Assembly (NCBI GenBank): GCA_019351895.1
Contig: JABBOH010000022.1
Coordinates: forward strand, 1-64,000
Source of the DNA: Pseudomonadota bacterium
GTDB taxonomy: Bacteria; Pseudomonadota; Alphaproteobacteria; Acetobacterales; Acetobacteraceae
Length of the DNA: 64,000 nt
Direction: 5' to 3'
Made by a program: the position numbers and the translations under genes. Under the pieces are notes generated by a model. It was not told where the DNA came from and made no database searches. It saw nothing but the letters and a program-made list of their open reading frames with translations. This document shows positions 38,581 to 47,844 of the stretch, piece after piece. Numbering within the stretch: the stretch's first letter is position 1; the number at the start of each line of letters is the position of its first letter.

Positions 38581-38803
38581 ACCGGCACCGTGCGCGCCCG
38601 GGCTTCCAGAACCTTGCGCCTCAGACGCCTCGCCGGGCGCGTTCAGTCCGCAACTGCAGCAGGGCCCGTGCGACATCCCGTAGACGTGGCTGGTTCCGAC
38701 ACGGCCGCTCAGCAAGCTTGCGGTCATCGCCTTGCGTTTCGTCCGGGTACGCAATGCCCTGCAGCAATGAGTTCCTCCGGTGACAGATGACGCAGTCCCC
38801 TAT

Positions 38804-39745
38804 TCAGGCGCGGAAACGCAACCCGGTGGCCGCCCCATTTACGAAGGTCCCCGCGAGACCGTGGAAAATCCGATCGGCGTCTTCTAGCTGTCCGATCGCG
38901 GCGCGTCGCCCTGTTGCTTCCGCGAAGTGGATGGCGGCTTCAATTTTAGGCCCCATCGAACCAGCACGAAAATCCGCAAGCCGTAATTTGAGGCTTGCCG
39001 GATCTGTCTCTGCAATCGCCTTCGCCGCCGGCGTGCCAAAGCCGACATAGGCCGCATCCACGTCCGTAAGCAGCATGAGCAAGTCGGCTCCGAGGCCTGC
39101 GGCAAGCAACCCGCTTGAGCGGTCCTTGTCGATGACCGCCTCGACTCCGATCAAGGTTCCGTTGCCTTGGCGGGCGCAGGGAATGCCGCCGCCGCCGGCG
39201 CAGATGACCGTGATCCCCGAGGCAAGCAGCGCCGATATCTCGGGTTGCTCGAGGATCGCGAGCGGCTGAGGCGACGCGACGACACGGCGCCAGCCTTGTC
39301 CATCGGGGCTAAGCTGCCAGCCACGTTCAGCCAGGGCCTGCGCAACAGCAGGCCCCTTATACACGGGGCCGATAGGCTTCTCCGGCCTCTGGAAGGCCGG
39401 ATCATCAAGGTCGACGAGAACTTGCGTGAGCAAGGTTGCCACCCGCGCACCTGCGGGGAGGTTGTTGCGCAGCTCCTGCTCAATCATATAGCCGATCATG
39501 CCCTCGGTCTCGGCGCCGAGCACGTCGAGCGGCGCAATCGCATCTGGTGGCCCGGCCGCGGACTGCAGGGCAAGCATCCCCACCTGAGGGCCATTGCCGT
39601 GCGTTACCACCACCTGATGACCGGCGATGATCAGATTGGCCAACTGCCGGGCGGCGTGGCGCACATTGGTCCGCTGGTTGGCGAACGACTGGGTCTCACC
39701 GCGTTTGAGGAGAGCATTTCCGCCGAGGGCTGCGACGATCAGCAT
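38804..39745 (-). CDS. arcC: carbamate kinase
   Basis: A 313-residue carbamate kinase that makes ATP from carbamoyl phosphate and ADP, the energy-yielding step of the arginine deiminase pathway. IVAALGGNALL at the start, VVTHGNGPQVGMLALQ, ICAGGGGIPC and DKDRSSGLLAAGLGADLLMLLTDVD are family motifs. The ATG at 39745 lies 4 nt after the arcB stop; earlier in-frame ATGs overlap arcB. Last gene of arcDABC. Confidence 0.95.
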   Translation of the reverse strand: MLIVAALGGNALLKRGETQSFANQRTNVRHAARQLANLIIAGHQVVVTHGNGPQVGMLALQSAAGPPDAIAPLDVLGAETEGMIGYMIEQELRNNLPAGARVATLLTQVLVDLDDPAFQRPEKPIGPVYKGPAVAQALAERGWQLSPDGQGWRRVVASPQPLAILEQPEISALLASGITVICAGGGGIPCARQGNGTLIGVEAVIDKDRSSGLLAAGLGADLLMLLTDVDAAYVGFGTPAAKAIAETDPASLKLRLADFRAGSMGPKIEAAIHFAEATGRRAAIGQLEDADRIFHGLAGTFVNGAATGLRFRA

Positions 39746-39749
39746 CTCA

Positions 39750-40751
39750 TCATGCTCCGATCGTCGCCACAAGGATCGCCTTGATAGAGTGCATGCGGTT
39801 CTCGGCCTGATCAAAGACCACGGAGGCAGCACCTTCAAACACGTCCTCCGACACCTCCATGCAGTCGATGCCAAACCGATCGAAGATCTCTTTTCCGACC
39901 GAGGTATTCTTGTTGTGGAAGGCCGGCAGGCAATGCATGAACTTGGTATAGGGATTGCCGGTCGCCGCTATGACCTTCCGGCTGACACGATAGGGAAGCA
40001 GAAGCCGGATGCGGTCAGGCCAAGCATCTTCGCTTTCGCCCATCGACAGCCAGACATCCGTGTAAACGTAGTCGGCGCCCTTGGCGGCTTCATCGATGTC
40101 CGCCGTCAACGTGAAGCTGCCGCCATTCCCTGCCGCGAGAGCTGTGACGCGGTCGATGAAATGGGTTTCCGGCCAGAGCTCCTTGGGCGCCGCAATACGC
40201 ATATCCATTCCGACCTTCGCTGCCCCGATCGCCAGAGACATGGCCACGTTGTCGCTTCCATCTCCAAGGAAGGTCAGAACCATGTCTGACAGGTGCTTGT
40301 GCGTGAACTCTCGCATGGTCATGAAATCGGCCAGGACTTGGGTCGGGTGTGATTGGTCCGTCAAGCCGTTATAGACGGGAACGCCAGAATACTGCGCGAG
40401 CTCCTCCGCATTCGTCTGGCCGAACCCGCGGTATTCGATCGCATCGTAGATCCGGCCGAGAACCCGCGCCGTGTCCTTCATCGTCTCTTTGTGGCCGATA
40501 TGACTTCCGGTCGGTCCAAGATAGGTCACGTGTGCACCCTGATCATAGGCCGCAACCTCAAAGCCGCTGCGCGTGCGCGTCGAGTCTTTCTCGAAGATGA
40601 GTGCGATGTTCTTTCCCGAAAGACGTGGCCGCTCCACGCCGCTGTATTTGGCAGCTTTGAGTTCCGCGCCCAGCCGCAAAAGAAAGCGGATCTCGGCCGG
40701 CTGGAGATCATCGAGCGACAGCAAGCTGCGCCCACGCAGGTTGACAGGCAT
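39750..40751 (-). CDS. arcB: ornithine carbamoyltransferase, catabolic (arginine deiminase pathway)
   Basis: A 333-residue carbamoyltransferase: [12 protein letters not shown] binds carbamoyl phosphate, [12 protein letters not shown] and [14 protein letters not shown] bind ornithine or citrulline. In this operon it should run in the catabolic direction, splitting citrulline to ornithine and carbamoyl phosphate. 15 nt separate it from arcA and 4 nt from arcC. Confidence 0.94.
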   Translation of the reverse strand: MPVNLRGRSLLSLDDLQPAEIRFLLRLGAELKAAKYSGVERPRLSGKNIALIFEKDSTRTRSGFEVAAYDQGAHVTYLGPTGSHIGHKETMKDTARVLGRIYDAIEYRGFGQTNAEELAQYSGVPVYNGLTDQSHPTQVLADFMTMREFTHKHLSDMVLTFLGDGSDNVAMSLAIGAAKVGMDMRIAAPKELWPETHFIDRVTALAAGNGGSFTLTADIDEAAKGADYVYTDVWLSMGESEDAWPDRIRLLLPYRVSRKVIAATGNPYTKFMHCLPAFHNKNTSVGKEIFDRFGIDCMEVSEDVFEGAASVVFDQAENRMHSIKAILVATIGA

Positions 40752-40766
40752 GTTGCTACAGTCCTT

Positions 40767-41990
40767 CTAAATCGCATCGCGGCGAATGGGGCAGGTCATG
40801 CAATGACCGCCGCCCCGGCCTCGTCCAAGTTCCGCGCCCTCGATCGTGATGACCTCGATCCCCGCACGGCGCAGCAGAGTGTTGGTGTAGACGTTGCGGT
40901 CGTAGCTGATGACGACACCGGGCTCGACCGCCACGACGTTATTCCCGTCGTCCCACTGCTCCCGCTCGGCCTCATAGGAGTCTCCACCCGTGGCCACGAG
41001 ACGCAACTCCTTCAGGCCAAGGGCCTTACGCACAACCTCCGTGAACGGCTCGATTTCTTCCACGACACGGATCGAGCCGGGCGTTGTTCCACTGGTAAGC
41101 GTGAAGCTGCGTAGGCGATTGACGACGGCGGGAAAAAGTGTCGCGAGATCGGGTGCACAGAAGGTGAAGACCGTGTCCAGATGCATGAAGCTGCGGTCGC
41201 GCGGCATGAGAGCCGCGATGACGCGTTCGACCGTGCCGCTTTGCAGAAGGCGCAGCGCGAGCTGGCTCACGGCGCGTGGCGCGGTACGTTCCCCCATGCC
41301 GATGAGGACGGTCCCGCGCCCGACAGGCATCACATCCCCGCCCTCGATCGAAGCCGTATTGGCGGGTCCGGCCGTGTGGTCCCACCATGTCTCGAAGGTT
41401 GCGTTTCGGAACCGTGGATGGAACCGGTAGACAGCGCTGACGTTCAGCGCCTCGGGACGGCGGGCTGGCCAATACATGGAACTGACGGAAACCCCGTTGC
41501 CGATCCAGAAGGAACTGTCGCGCGTAAAAAGCTGGTTCGGCAGAGGCGGTATGACGAAGTCCTGCGGCTGGTAGCTGCGATCGACCAGCCCTTGTGGTTT
41601 GAAGGGGAGTTCCGCTCGTGCTACCCCGCCGATCAGGGTCGTCGCCAGTTGTGCGGGCGGCATCTCGTTGAGCCACCCCGTCAATTCGTCGAGGAGCTCA
41701 AAACCGACAGCTTCCTCATTTACCCGCGCCTCGATCAGCCAGCGCTTCGCCACAGGGTCTGCCATGGTTTCGGCCAGCATCGCGCCAAATTCGATAACCT
41801 CAACATCTCGCTCGCGCAGCGCATCGACAAAGGCATCATGTTCCTGGCGAGCGCGCTTGACCCACAGGACGTCGTCGAACAGCAGGCTTCGGCAGTTCTC
41901 CGGAGTCAGCCTCTGCATACTGAGGTCCGGGCGGTGCACCATCACCTCCCGCAACCGTCCGACCTCGGAGAATACTCCGGGATTGCTCAT
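40767..41990 (-). CDS. arcA: arginine deiminase
   Basis: A 407-residue enzyme that hydrolyses arginine to citrulline and ammonia. [21 protein letters not shown] is the N-terminal signature, TRDSSFWIG and HLDTVFTF carry active-site Asp and His residues, and [13 protein letters not shown] ends with the nucleophile Cys at about 397. AAGGA lies upstream of the ATG. It follows the antiporter gene by 22 nt. Confidence 0.95.
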   Translation of the reverse strand: MSNPGVFSEVGRLREVMVHRPDLSMQRLTPENCRSLLFDDVLWVKRARQEHDAFVDALRERDVEVIEFGAMLAETMADPVAKRWLIEARVNEEAVGFELLDELTGWLNEMPPAQLATTLIGGVARAELPFKPQGLVDRSYQPQDFVIPPLPNQLFTRDSSFWIGNGVSVSSMYWPARRPEALNVSAVYRFHPRFRNATFETWWDHTAGPANTASIEGGDVMPVGRGTVLIGMGERTAPRAVSQLALRLLQSGTVERVIAALMPRDRSFMHLDTVFTFCAPDLATLFPAVVNRLRSFTLTSGTTPGSIRVVEEIEPFTEVVRKALGLKELRLVATGGDSYEAEREQWDDGNNVVAVEPGVVISYDRNVYTNTLLRRAGIEVITIEGAELGRGRGGGHCMTCPIRRDAI

Positions 41991-42012
41991 GATGATTTAT
42001 CCTTCCGCTCGT

Positions 42013-43491
42013 TCACGAGAGCGGGTTGATTGCGCCGGTATGCATGAGCCATGCGGCTGCCACGCCAGCGACGACTAGCAAAGCGGCGATGGCTGCCTCG
42101 AATGGATGGAAGACACGCAACTTCATCTGCTTACGGGCGATCCAGTAGATCAGGATGCCTGGTGCGTAGAGGATCGCGCACATGAAGAGGTAAGAAGGAC
42201 CCGCGGCATAAACGAGCCACACGCCGTAGATCGTGGCGACCAGGCCGATCAGCAGATCGAGCGGCTTGTTGACCGCTTCGCCTCTGAGGGCAAGCAGCGC
42301 CGCGTAGCCGCCCGAGAAAATGTAGGGAACCAAGATGGCGACCGAGGCGATCGAGAAGAGAGCCTGGTAGGTGCTGTTCGCGAAGAGGGTGATGATGAGA
42401 AAAAGCTGGACCAGCCCATTGGTGATCCAGAGAGAAGTCGTGGGTGAGCCGTTCGCGTTGGCGTGGCCGAAGAAACGCGGCATGGTGCCGTCACGGGACG
42501 AGACAAACGGGATCTCGGCGGCGAGCATCGTCCAGCTGAGAAAGGCGCCAAACACCGAGACGACCAGCGCGATGTTGATCAGCCCCGCGCCCCACGGCCC
42601 GACGACATGTTCGAGAACCCCAGCGACCGAGGGGTTTTTGAGCCCGGCAAGTTCCGGCTGCGTCATCACGCCGAGCGCCAGCAGAGATACGAGCGCATAG
42701 AGTATAAGGCAGATAACGAAGCCACCGATAGTCGCCCTACCTACGTCGCTGCGGTGTGCGGCCCTGGCGGAAACCACACTCGCGCCTTCGATGCCGATGA
42801 AGACCCAGAGCGTCACGAGCATCGTGCTCTTGACTTGTGTAAGAAGCGATCCAAGCCCTTTGGTCGCTGCGCCGGTGAAGTCAAGCGTAAAGATGTTTAC
42901 CCGGAAGGCAAAGATCGCGAATACGATGAAGAGAACGATGGGTGCGATCTTCGCGATCGTCGTCACGAGGTTCACCAGCGCCGCCTGACGGACGCCGGAC
43001 AGGATCAGCGCGTGGATGATCCAGAGCGCGATCGACGCGCCAACCACGGCTTGCCAAGTATTGCCGTTTCCAAACGCAGGATAGAAGAAGGAGAGCGCGC
43101 TGAACACCACGACCGCATAGGAGACGTTGCCGACCCAAGCGCTGATCCAATAGCCCCAGGCACTGTTGAACCCGATGAAGGGTCCGAAGCCCGCCTTCGC
43201 GTAAGCATAGGGGCCGGCATTCAGGTTTGGCTTGCTGATCGAGAGCCGCTGATAAACCTGTGCGAGAGCGAGCATGCCTACGCCGGTGATGAGCCACCCG
43301 ATGAGTATGGCGAGTGGTGCAGCGCCGGCAGCCATGTTCTGCGGCAGGCTGAAGACGCCGGAGCCAATCATCGACCCGACGACGATGGCGGTCAGTGAGC
43401 CAATGCGCAGACCTCTGGAGGAGATCTTCGAGGCTTCAGGGGTCGAGCCGACTGCGGATGGCGCGAGCGGCGTTACGATAGAGTTAGGCAT
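42013..43491 (-). CDS. arcD: arginine/ornithine antiporter (APC superfamily)
   Basis: A 492-residue, roughly 12-segment membrane transporter of the basic amino acid/polyamine antiporter family. SLTAIVVGSMIGSGVFSLPQ is the first membrane segment with the GSGVF substrate motif; KPNLNAGPYAYAKAGFGPF and WVFIGIEGASVVSARA are typical of ArcD/LysP-like exchangers. It brings in arginine and exports ornithine. The start at 43491 follows GGGAGAGAG; an earlier in-frame ATG would add 18 residues. First gene of arcDABC, with an FNR-type box upstream. Confidence 0.92.
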   Translation of the reverse strand: MPNSIVTPLAPSAVGSTPEASKISSRGLRIGSLTAIVVGSMIGSGVFSLPQNMAAGAAPLAILIGWLITGVGMLALAQVYQRLSISKPNLNAGPYAYAKAGFGPFIGFNSAWGYWISAWVGNVSYAVVVFSALSFFYPAFGNGNTWQAVVGASIALWIIHALILSGVRQAALVNLVTTIAKIAPIVLFIVFAIFAFRVNIFTLDFTGAATKGLGSLLTQVKSTMLVTLWVFIGIEGASVVSARAAHRSDVGRATIGGFVICLILYALVSLLALGVMTQPELAGLKNPSVAGVLEHVVGPWGAGLINIALVVSVFGAFLSWTMLAAEIPFVSSRDGTMPRFFGHANANGSPTTSLWITNGLVQLFLIITLFANSTYQALFSIASVAILVPYIFSGGYAALLALRGEAVNKPLDLLIGLVATIYGVWLVYAAGPSYLFMCAILYAPGILIYWIARKQMKLRVFHPFEAAIAALLVVAGVAAAWLMHTGAINPLS

Positions 43492-43610
43492 GTCTCTCTC
43501 CCTACCACGACTCAAGAGGCGACGCGGCGAAAAGCTTTTGAGCACCCATGCGCATGCGCACGGCTTTGCTTCTTATTCAGCCATGATGACAGGCTGAAAA
43601 CTCTTGCGAA

Positions 43611-43624
43611 TTGACATGGATCAA
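43611..43624 (-). promoter_or_regulatory. FNR/Anr-type box upstream of arcDABC
   Basis: TTGACATGGATCAA (TTGATCCATGTCAA toward arcD) matches TTGAT-N4-GTCAA-type sites, centred about 126 nt before the arcD ATG. In pseudomonads arcDABC is activated by Anr at such a box; the same logic is likely here. The -10 22 nt downstream (CATCAT) is weak. Confidence 0.7.
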
Positions 43625-43768
43625 GCGTGCCCACACCCAGTTCCTGCGAAGCGTTCGGCGTGCACGTCTTCGGACTGAGATAGACGTGTTGAGGGGAAAG
43701 GAACCGGTGCATCTCGGATCGTCAGGTCCGCAAGCACGTTGGGCTAAGAGATAAAGCGCTGGCTTGCC

Positions 43769-44842
43769 TCAGGGTGTCAAAGCGACCTTGAGAACTCCGT
43801 CCCTCTGATGACTGAACAGGTCGTATGCTTCCTCAATCTGATCAAGCCGAAAGCGATGCGTCACGAGTGGTTTGAGATCGACACGACCGGATTGCACGAC
43901 CGCCATCAAGCGGCGCATGCGCTCGGCGCCGCCCGGGCACAGCGTAGTCACGATCTTGAGGTCAGCAAGCCCTGCCGCGAAAGCGCCGAGCGGGATCTTG
44001 AGGTCGCTCGAATAGACGCCAAGGCTGGAAAGCGTTCCAGCCGGTCGCAGGACCCGGAGGGCGGCCTCGAAGGTCTCCTGTCGCCCGAGGGCCTCGATCG
44101 CGACATCGGCACCTCGTCCATCAGTGATCCGCATGACTTCGCCCACAGGGTCGTTTGCGCGAAAATCGACCGTGTGGCTGGCCCCCATCCGCCGAGCCAT
44201 TTCAAGTCGTGCAGGCACGGTGTCCACGGCAATGATGGTGGTGGCGCCCAGCAACTTGGCTCCAGCAGTGGCGCACAGCCCAATCGGACCTTGTGCGAAC
44301 ACGACGACGGTATCGCCGATCCGAATATTGCCGCTTTCGGCCCCGCCAAAGCCGGTGGACATGATGTCTGGGCACATCAGGACTTCTTCATCCGTCAGGC
44401 CGTCCGGAACATGAGAGAGATTAGCCATGGCATCCGGTACTAGGACATATTCGGCTTGGCAGCCGTCGATCGTGTTTCCGAACTTCCAGCCGCCGATGGC
44501 CTTGAAGCCATACTTCTCCGCCGCGCCATCCTGGCTGCTGCAGCCGCACTGGCAGGCGGCGCTGTAGCCGCTAGGCGTGATTGCGCCGGCGATGACGCGT
44601 TGGCCTTCCCGAAAGCCCGTCACGGCACTTCCGAGCCGATCGATGACGCCGACAGGTTCATGCCCGACGGTAAGTCCACGCGCTACCGGATATTCACCCT
44701 TCAGGATGTGGACATCGGTGCCGCATATGGTGGTGGTCGTCACGCGGAGAAGCGCGTCGAGCGGGCCGATTTCGGGGATCGACTTGTCCTCCAGCACGAT
44801 CCGCCCTGGCTCCACAAAGACCGCCGCCTTCATCTTGGCCAT
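43769..44842 (-). CDS. zinc-dependent alcohol dehydrogenase (secondary-alcohol type)
   Basis: A 357-residue medium-chain dehydrogenase. Catalytic zinc ligands sit in TTTICGTDVHILKGEYP (Cys) and VGHEPVGVIDRLG (His); GPIGLCATAGAKLLGA is the NAD(P) loop. The usual four-Cys structural zinc loop is replaced by ACQCGCSSQDG, as seen in isopropanol-dehydrogenase-like members. It should interconvert secondary alcohols or aldehydes. GGGAGG precedes the ATG and an FNR-type box sits 55 nt upstream. It is followed by arcDABC but has a 277-nt gap, so it is its own unit. Confidence 0.88.
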   Translation of the reverse strand: MAKMKAAVFVEPGRIVLEDKSIPEIGPLDALLRVTTTTICGTDVHILKGEYPVARGLTVGHEPVGVIDRLGSAVTGFREGQRVIAGAITPSGYSAACQCGCSSQDGAAEKYGFKAIGGWKFGNTIDGCQAEYVLVPDAMANLSHVPDGLTDEEVLMCPDIMSTGFGGAESGNIRIGDTVVVFAQGPIGLCATAGAKLLGATTIIAVDTVPARLEMARRMGASHTVDFRANDPVGEVMRITDGRGADVAIEALGRQETFEAALRVLRPAGTLSSLGVYSSDLKIPLGAFAAGLADLKIVTTLCPGGAERMRRLMAVVQSGRVDLKPLVTHRFRLDQIEEAYDLFSHQRDGVLKVALTP

Positions 44843-44896
44843 GATCGAAGCCTCCCTGTCTATTAGGAAAGACTAGGCCCCGATCAAGTCATGGCC

Positions 44897-44910
44897 TTGA
44901 TCCAGGTCAA
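44897..44910 (-). promoter_or_regulatory. FNR/FixK-type box upstream of alcohol dehydrogenase 2
   Basis: TTGATCCAGGTCAA lies 55 nt before the ATG. Toward the gene, 21 nt after the box comes TAGTCT as a candidate -10, near-ideal class II spacing. A second overlapping dyad, GATCAAG...CTTGATC (44882-44902), surrounds it. Confidence 0.7.
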
Positions 44911-44969
44911 ACGGCACGTCCGTTCTTGGAACCTTTTCTCAGTCAGCCGATGGCTCGGGGGACCGGCAT

Positions 44970-45263
44970 TCATGCCAAGGCGAAAGCGGCTCCGGCGATG
45001 ATCATGATCAGCACAGCATTCTGCATGATCAAGACGAACGTCATGTCGTGCACGAGCCGGCCGCGCGTGATGATCAGCATCCACCGGATCGGATGGATGC
45101 CGCTGAGCCAATCAAAGAGCGCTGAAGCATGTTGTCGACAGGCGCCGAATAACCCGACAGTACGACCACCGGAGATGCGATGACGAAGAAATCCGGCCTT
45201 GCCTGCCGCTGACCTTGCGTGACCGACGAGATCGCCAAGCCAAAGTGCCGCGCCAGCCGTCAC
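44970..45263 (-). CDS. possible small membrane protein, unrecognised
   Basis: A 97-residue open frame that I do not recognise. It has a hydrophobic stretch at each end (TAGAALWLGDLVG; MTFVLIMQNAVLIMIIAGAAFALA) and a basic middle (HPIRWMLIITRGRLVHD). It could be a remnant of a longer membrane protein or spurious. Nothing else codes in 44843-45487; the region otherwise holds the two FNR-type boxes. Confidence 0.25.
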   Translation of the reverse strand: MTAGAALWLGDLVGHARSAAGKAGFLRHRISGGRTVGLFGACRQHASALFDWLSGIHPIRWMLIITRGRLVHDMTFVLIMQNAVLIMIIAGAAFALA

Positions 45264-45416
45264 ATAGAGAAGCGCTTCATCGCTCGATCAAGCGGTAAGA
45301 ACCCGCATTCCAGGAAAAACTCCTCGTTTAGACCCCATTGGACGCCGCGTGGCGAGGCCGTCCTGAGCTAGGGCAACTTACCCCCGCAAAGCCCACGGGG
45401 ACGCTCCGAGGACTGC

Positions 45417-45430
45417 TTGCGCCAGATCAA
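45417..45430 (+). promoter_or_regulatory. FNR-like box upstream of the CBS gene
   Basis: TTGCGCCAGATCAA matches one FNR half-site fully (ATCAA) and the other in four of five positions, 58 nt before the CBS start codon. The -10 at the expected distance is poor (CAATCG), so this site is less certain than the other three. Confidence 0.45.
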
Positions 45431-45487
45431 AGCGCGAGCCGGCGGATGCTGCCAATCGTGCTGTTCGGTTTGAACACGGAGTGACCT

Positions 45488-45964
45488 ATGTCCATAACAG
45501 CTGCCGACATCATGACCCGGGATGTTGTCACGGCACGGCCTGAAGACCCGGTGAGGAGGGTCGCTCAACTATTGGCCGACCACGATATCAGCGCCGTTCC
45601 GATCTGTGACGAGGCGGGAGCGCTTATCGGCATGCTGAGCGAGGGTGACCTCATGCGACCTTTCGGCCAGGAGAACATGCTGAAGCGCGCCTGGTGGCTG
45701 AGCCTGCTTGCCGAAGGTACCGATCTTGCCCCGGACTTCGTGGATTATGTCCGCATGGATAGCCGTCTCGCCAGAGACCTCATGACGACGCCGGTGATCT
45801 CGGTTTCGGCCACGACGACTTTGGTTGAGATGGCGGGCTTGATGACCGACCACAAGATCAAGCGCTTGCCAATCCTGCAGGACGGGAAGCTGGTCGGAAT
45901 GGTGAGCAGGTCGGATGTTGTGCGTGCCATGGCACGTGCGCCGGCCGATATGGGCGCCGACTAA
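45488..45964 (+). CDS. tandem CBS-domain protein
   Basis: A 158-residue protein that is almost wholly a CBS pair: residues 5-60 (IMTRDVVTARPEDPVRRVAQLLADH, VPICDEAGALIGMLSEGDL) and 95-152 (LMTTPVISVSATTTLVEMAGLMTDH, LPILQDGKLVGMVSRSDVVRAM). A longer loop between them, LKRAWWLSLLAEGTDLAPDFV, is common in the stress-induced subgroup. CBS pairs bind adenine nucleotides and report energy charge. No effector domain is attached. Confidence 0.9.
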   Translation: MSITAADIMTRDVVTARPEDPVRRVAQLLADHDISAVPICDEAGALIGMLSEGDLMRPFGQENMLKRAWWLSLLAEGTDLAPDFVDYVRMDSRLARDLMTTPVISVSATTTLVEMAGLMTDHKIKRLPILQDGKLVGMVSRSDVVRAMARAPADMGAD

Positions 45965-46206
45965 GCTGCGCCGTTGGGGGTCACGTCTTTGAGATAAAGA
46001 CGGCCGCCGGCCGTGGCTTGGTTGATTATCCGCTTCTCGCTATGCCTCGCGGGCATCCTGCTGCCGTCGTCGACGCGGCGCCGGGACACGGCTGGCACGT
46101 CAGACGCGCGGCACAATCCGCTTTCGCTCTCCGAAAAGGTAGAGGGGAGGTGACAGGTGAGTCTTGCAAGCCGAGCCGGCCGTGACCCGGATGATCGTGC
46201 GCGCGC

Positions 46207-46383
46207 GTTGGAGCCGACTTCGCAGTCTATCCAAAGTGGATTGCGCAGGCCGATCATTGCGAAGGCCGCCGAGAGGAGAAGGTCGAGCCGGCGTCCCGTA
46301 TGGACCGCGATGAGCTGATCAAGCTCCGCCGCGAGTTGCGCCAGCCCAAGCTGGAGCGCCGACAGCCGCCTACGGTGACATGA
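46207..46383 (+). mobile_element. IS3-family OrfA remnant
   Basis: A 58-residue frame without start codon reads VGADFAVYPKWIAQADHCEG and later SRMDRDELIKLRRELRQPKLER, the region between helix-turn-helix and leucine zipper of IS3-type OrfA (family pattern: KWVRQADxDEGRR...ELxxLRRExRxLxxER). It diverges after KLER and stops. The flanks 45965-46206 and 46384-46438 contain no other recognised gene. Confidence 0.6.
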
Positions 46384-46438
46384 CCGTTCCTGCGAAGTTG
46401 GGCTCGCATCCGCAGGCTCGTCACGGGCCGATGAGTTC

Positions 46439-47443
46439 TTACTCCAGAAGTTCTGACAACGCCGCATCGATCGCCGGACTGTCGCCCGGGTTCATCGGCG
46501 CCATGTGACCCCAAATCGAGTTGATCACCCGGCATTCGCTGTTGGGGATGTGCCGCACCTCTTCCTCCGCATCCACAGGTGGGAAGTAGCGGTCGTGATC
46601 GACGGGCATGACGATCGTGCGCGCGCGGATGGCCCGTAGCGCAGCATGGAAGTCGCCGCCATAGGCGGGATTTGCACTGATATCACCATCGAGCCAAGTT
46701 GAGAGCTGCGACAGCAGGTTGTTGGCGTCGCACTTCAGGAAGAACGGCTCCCAGAAGTACTGAACGAACTCCTCGTGACTGCCGGCGCCGAACAGGCGAT
46801 ATGCTTCGGTACGGAAGAACGGCTCGGAGACGCCCCAGCCGGCATAGATCGCGGCGAAGGCGCGCAACCCAGCCACCGGCGCTCGCTCGTAAAAGCCTTC
46901 GGCGAAGGTGGGATCCAGTTCCAGCGTCCGCTTCAGCGCCAACAGGAACACCTTGTTGAAGGAAGCCGTGCGGGCAGAGCCGGCGATAGGACAGGCGGCC
47001 CTGACCATGCCAGGGTATTGCGCCGCCCACTGATAGGTCTGGCAGGCGCCCATGGACCAGCCGGTCACCAGCCGAAGCGTCTCGATGCCCAACACCTCTG
47101 TGATCAGCTGATACTGCAGGCGGACGTTGTCATGGATCGTTACTCGGGGAAATCGGCCGCGATCCACTGGGGCCGGGGCGTTGCTCGGCGAGGTTGAGAG
47201 TCCGTTGCCGAGCAGGTCAGGCAGGATGATGAAGTACTTTTGCGGGTCAAGCGCACGCCCTGTCCCCGTCATGAACATCTCAGTGTCGGCATGGGTCCCC
47301 GTGTACCAACTCGGCACCAGAACAGCATTGCTCCGGTCGCTGTTCAGCGTGCCCAATGTCTTGTAGGACAGGCGCGCGGTCGGCAGCATCCCACCCTTCT
47401 GCAGCATGAAGTTGGGCACGTCGAAGAAATCGGTGCGGGTCAT
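46439..47443 (-). CDS. alpha/beta hydrolase of the MetX (homoserine O-acetyltransferase-like) family
   Basis: A 334-residue alpha/beta-hydrolase. ARLSYKTLGTLNSDRSNAVLVPSWYTG is the MetX-like N-terminus, GWSMGACQTYQWAAQYPGMV carries the nucleophile Ser, and VINSIWGHMAPMN holds the catalytic His; the Asp is likely in VMPVDHDRYFPP. True MetX enzymes are near 370-380 residues; this is shorter and stands alone, so it may be a different acyltransferase or hydrolase. GGAGGAAG is a strong ribosome site. Confidence 0.8.
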   Translation of the reverse strand: MTRTDFFDVPNFMLQKGGMLPTARLSYKTLGTLNSDRSNAVLVPSWYTGTHADTEMFMTGTGRALDPQKYFIILPDLLGNGLSTSPSNAPAPVDRGRFPRVTIHDNVRLQYQLITEVLGIETLRLVTGWSMGACQTYQWAAQYPGMVRAACPIAGSARTASFNKVFLLALKRTLELDPTFAEGFYERAPVAGLRAFAAIYAGWGVSEPFFRTEAYRLFGAGSHEEFVQYFWEPFFLKCDANNLLSQLSTWLDGDISANPAYGGDFHAALRAIRARTIVMPVDHDRYFPPVDAEEEVRHIPNSECRVINSIWGHMAPMNPGDSPAIDAALSELLE

Positions 47444-47475
47444 AGGTCTTCCTCCTGCCAGTATGATGTCCGGTA

Positions 47476-47844
47476 TGTCATCGGCGGATCGCGCTCATTC
47501 TCGCACTGCGCAACTCTGTCGCGCCAGCCAAGGAGGCCTTTGGTCCGTGCATCGAGGCCTGCGCACAGGAATTCCACCAGCTGCCGGTGCTGAAACCGAA
47601 TGAGGCCATGACCGAGGAGGCAGTTGCCCGTGCCGGTCCGAACGGCCGCATCGCGCTCCTGGCGTCATTCCCGGCGACGCTCCGCTCCATGCCGCAGGAA
47701 TTCACCCATGTGACGCTGGGCGTGACGGTGGTCACGGCCCTCGCCACGGACGCCCTTTCGTTGCCCAAGGCAGCGGTCTCCGGAGCCTCTTTCTGGATTC
47801 AAGAAGACGAGGCAATAGAACCTGTTATAGATCGACGAGCCTGA
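47476..47844 (+). pseudogene. Asp/Glu/hydantoin racemase-family remnant
   Basis: The frame reads RRIALILALRNSVAPAKEAF, then FGPCIEACAQEFHQLPVLKP and NEAMTEEAV...GRIALLASFPATLRSMPQEF. Normally about 50-60 residues separate the first two parts, so an internal deletion joined them, and the C-terminal third is missing. The downstream end overlaps the deoR stop. It was probably read from a promoter between it and the MetX-like gene. Confidence 0.6.

Noticed and set aside
37837-38754. 305-residue version of the BON protein starting at 38754
   Set aside because: The extra 90 residues are Cys/Pro-rich and unlike the family, and would span the FNR box and its -10.
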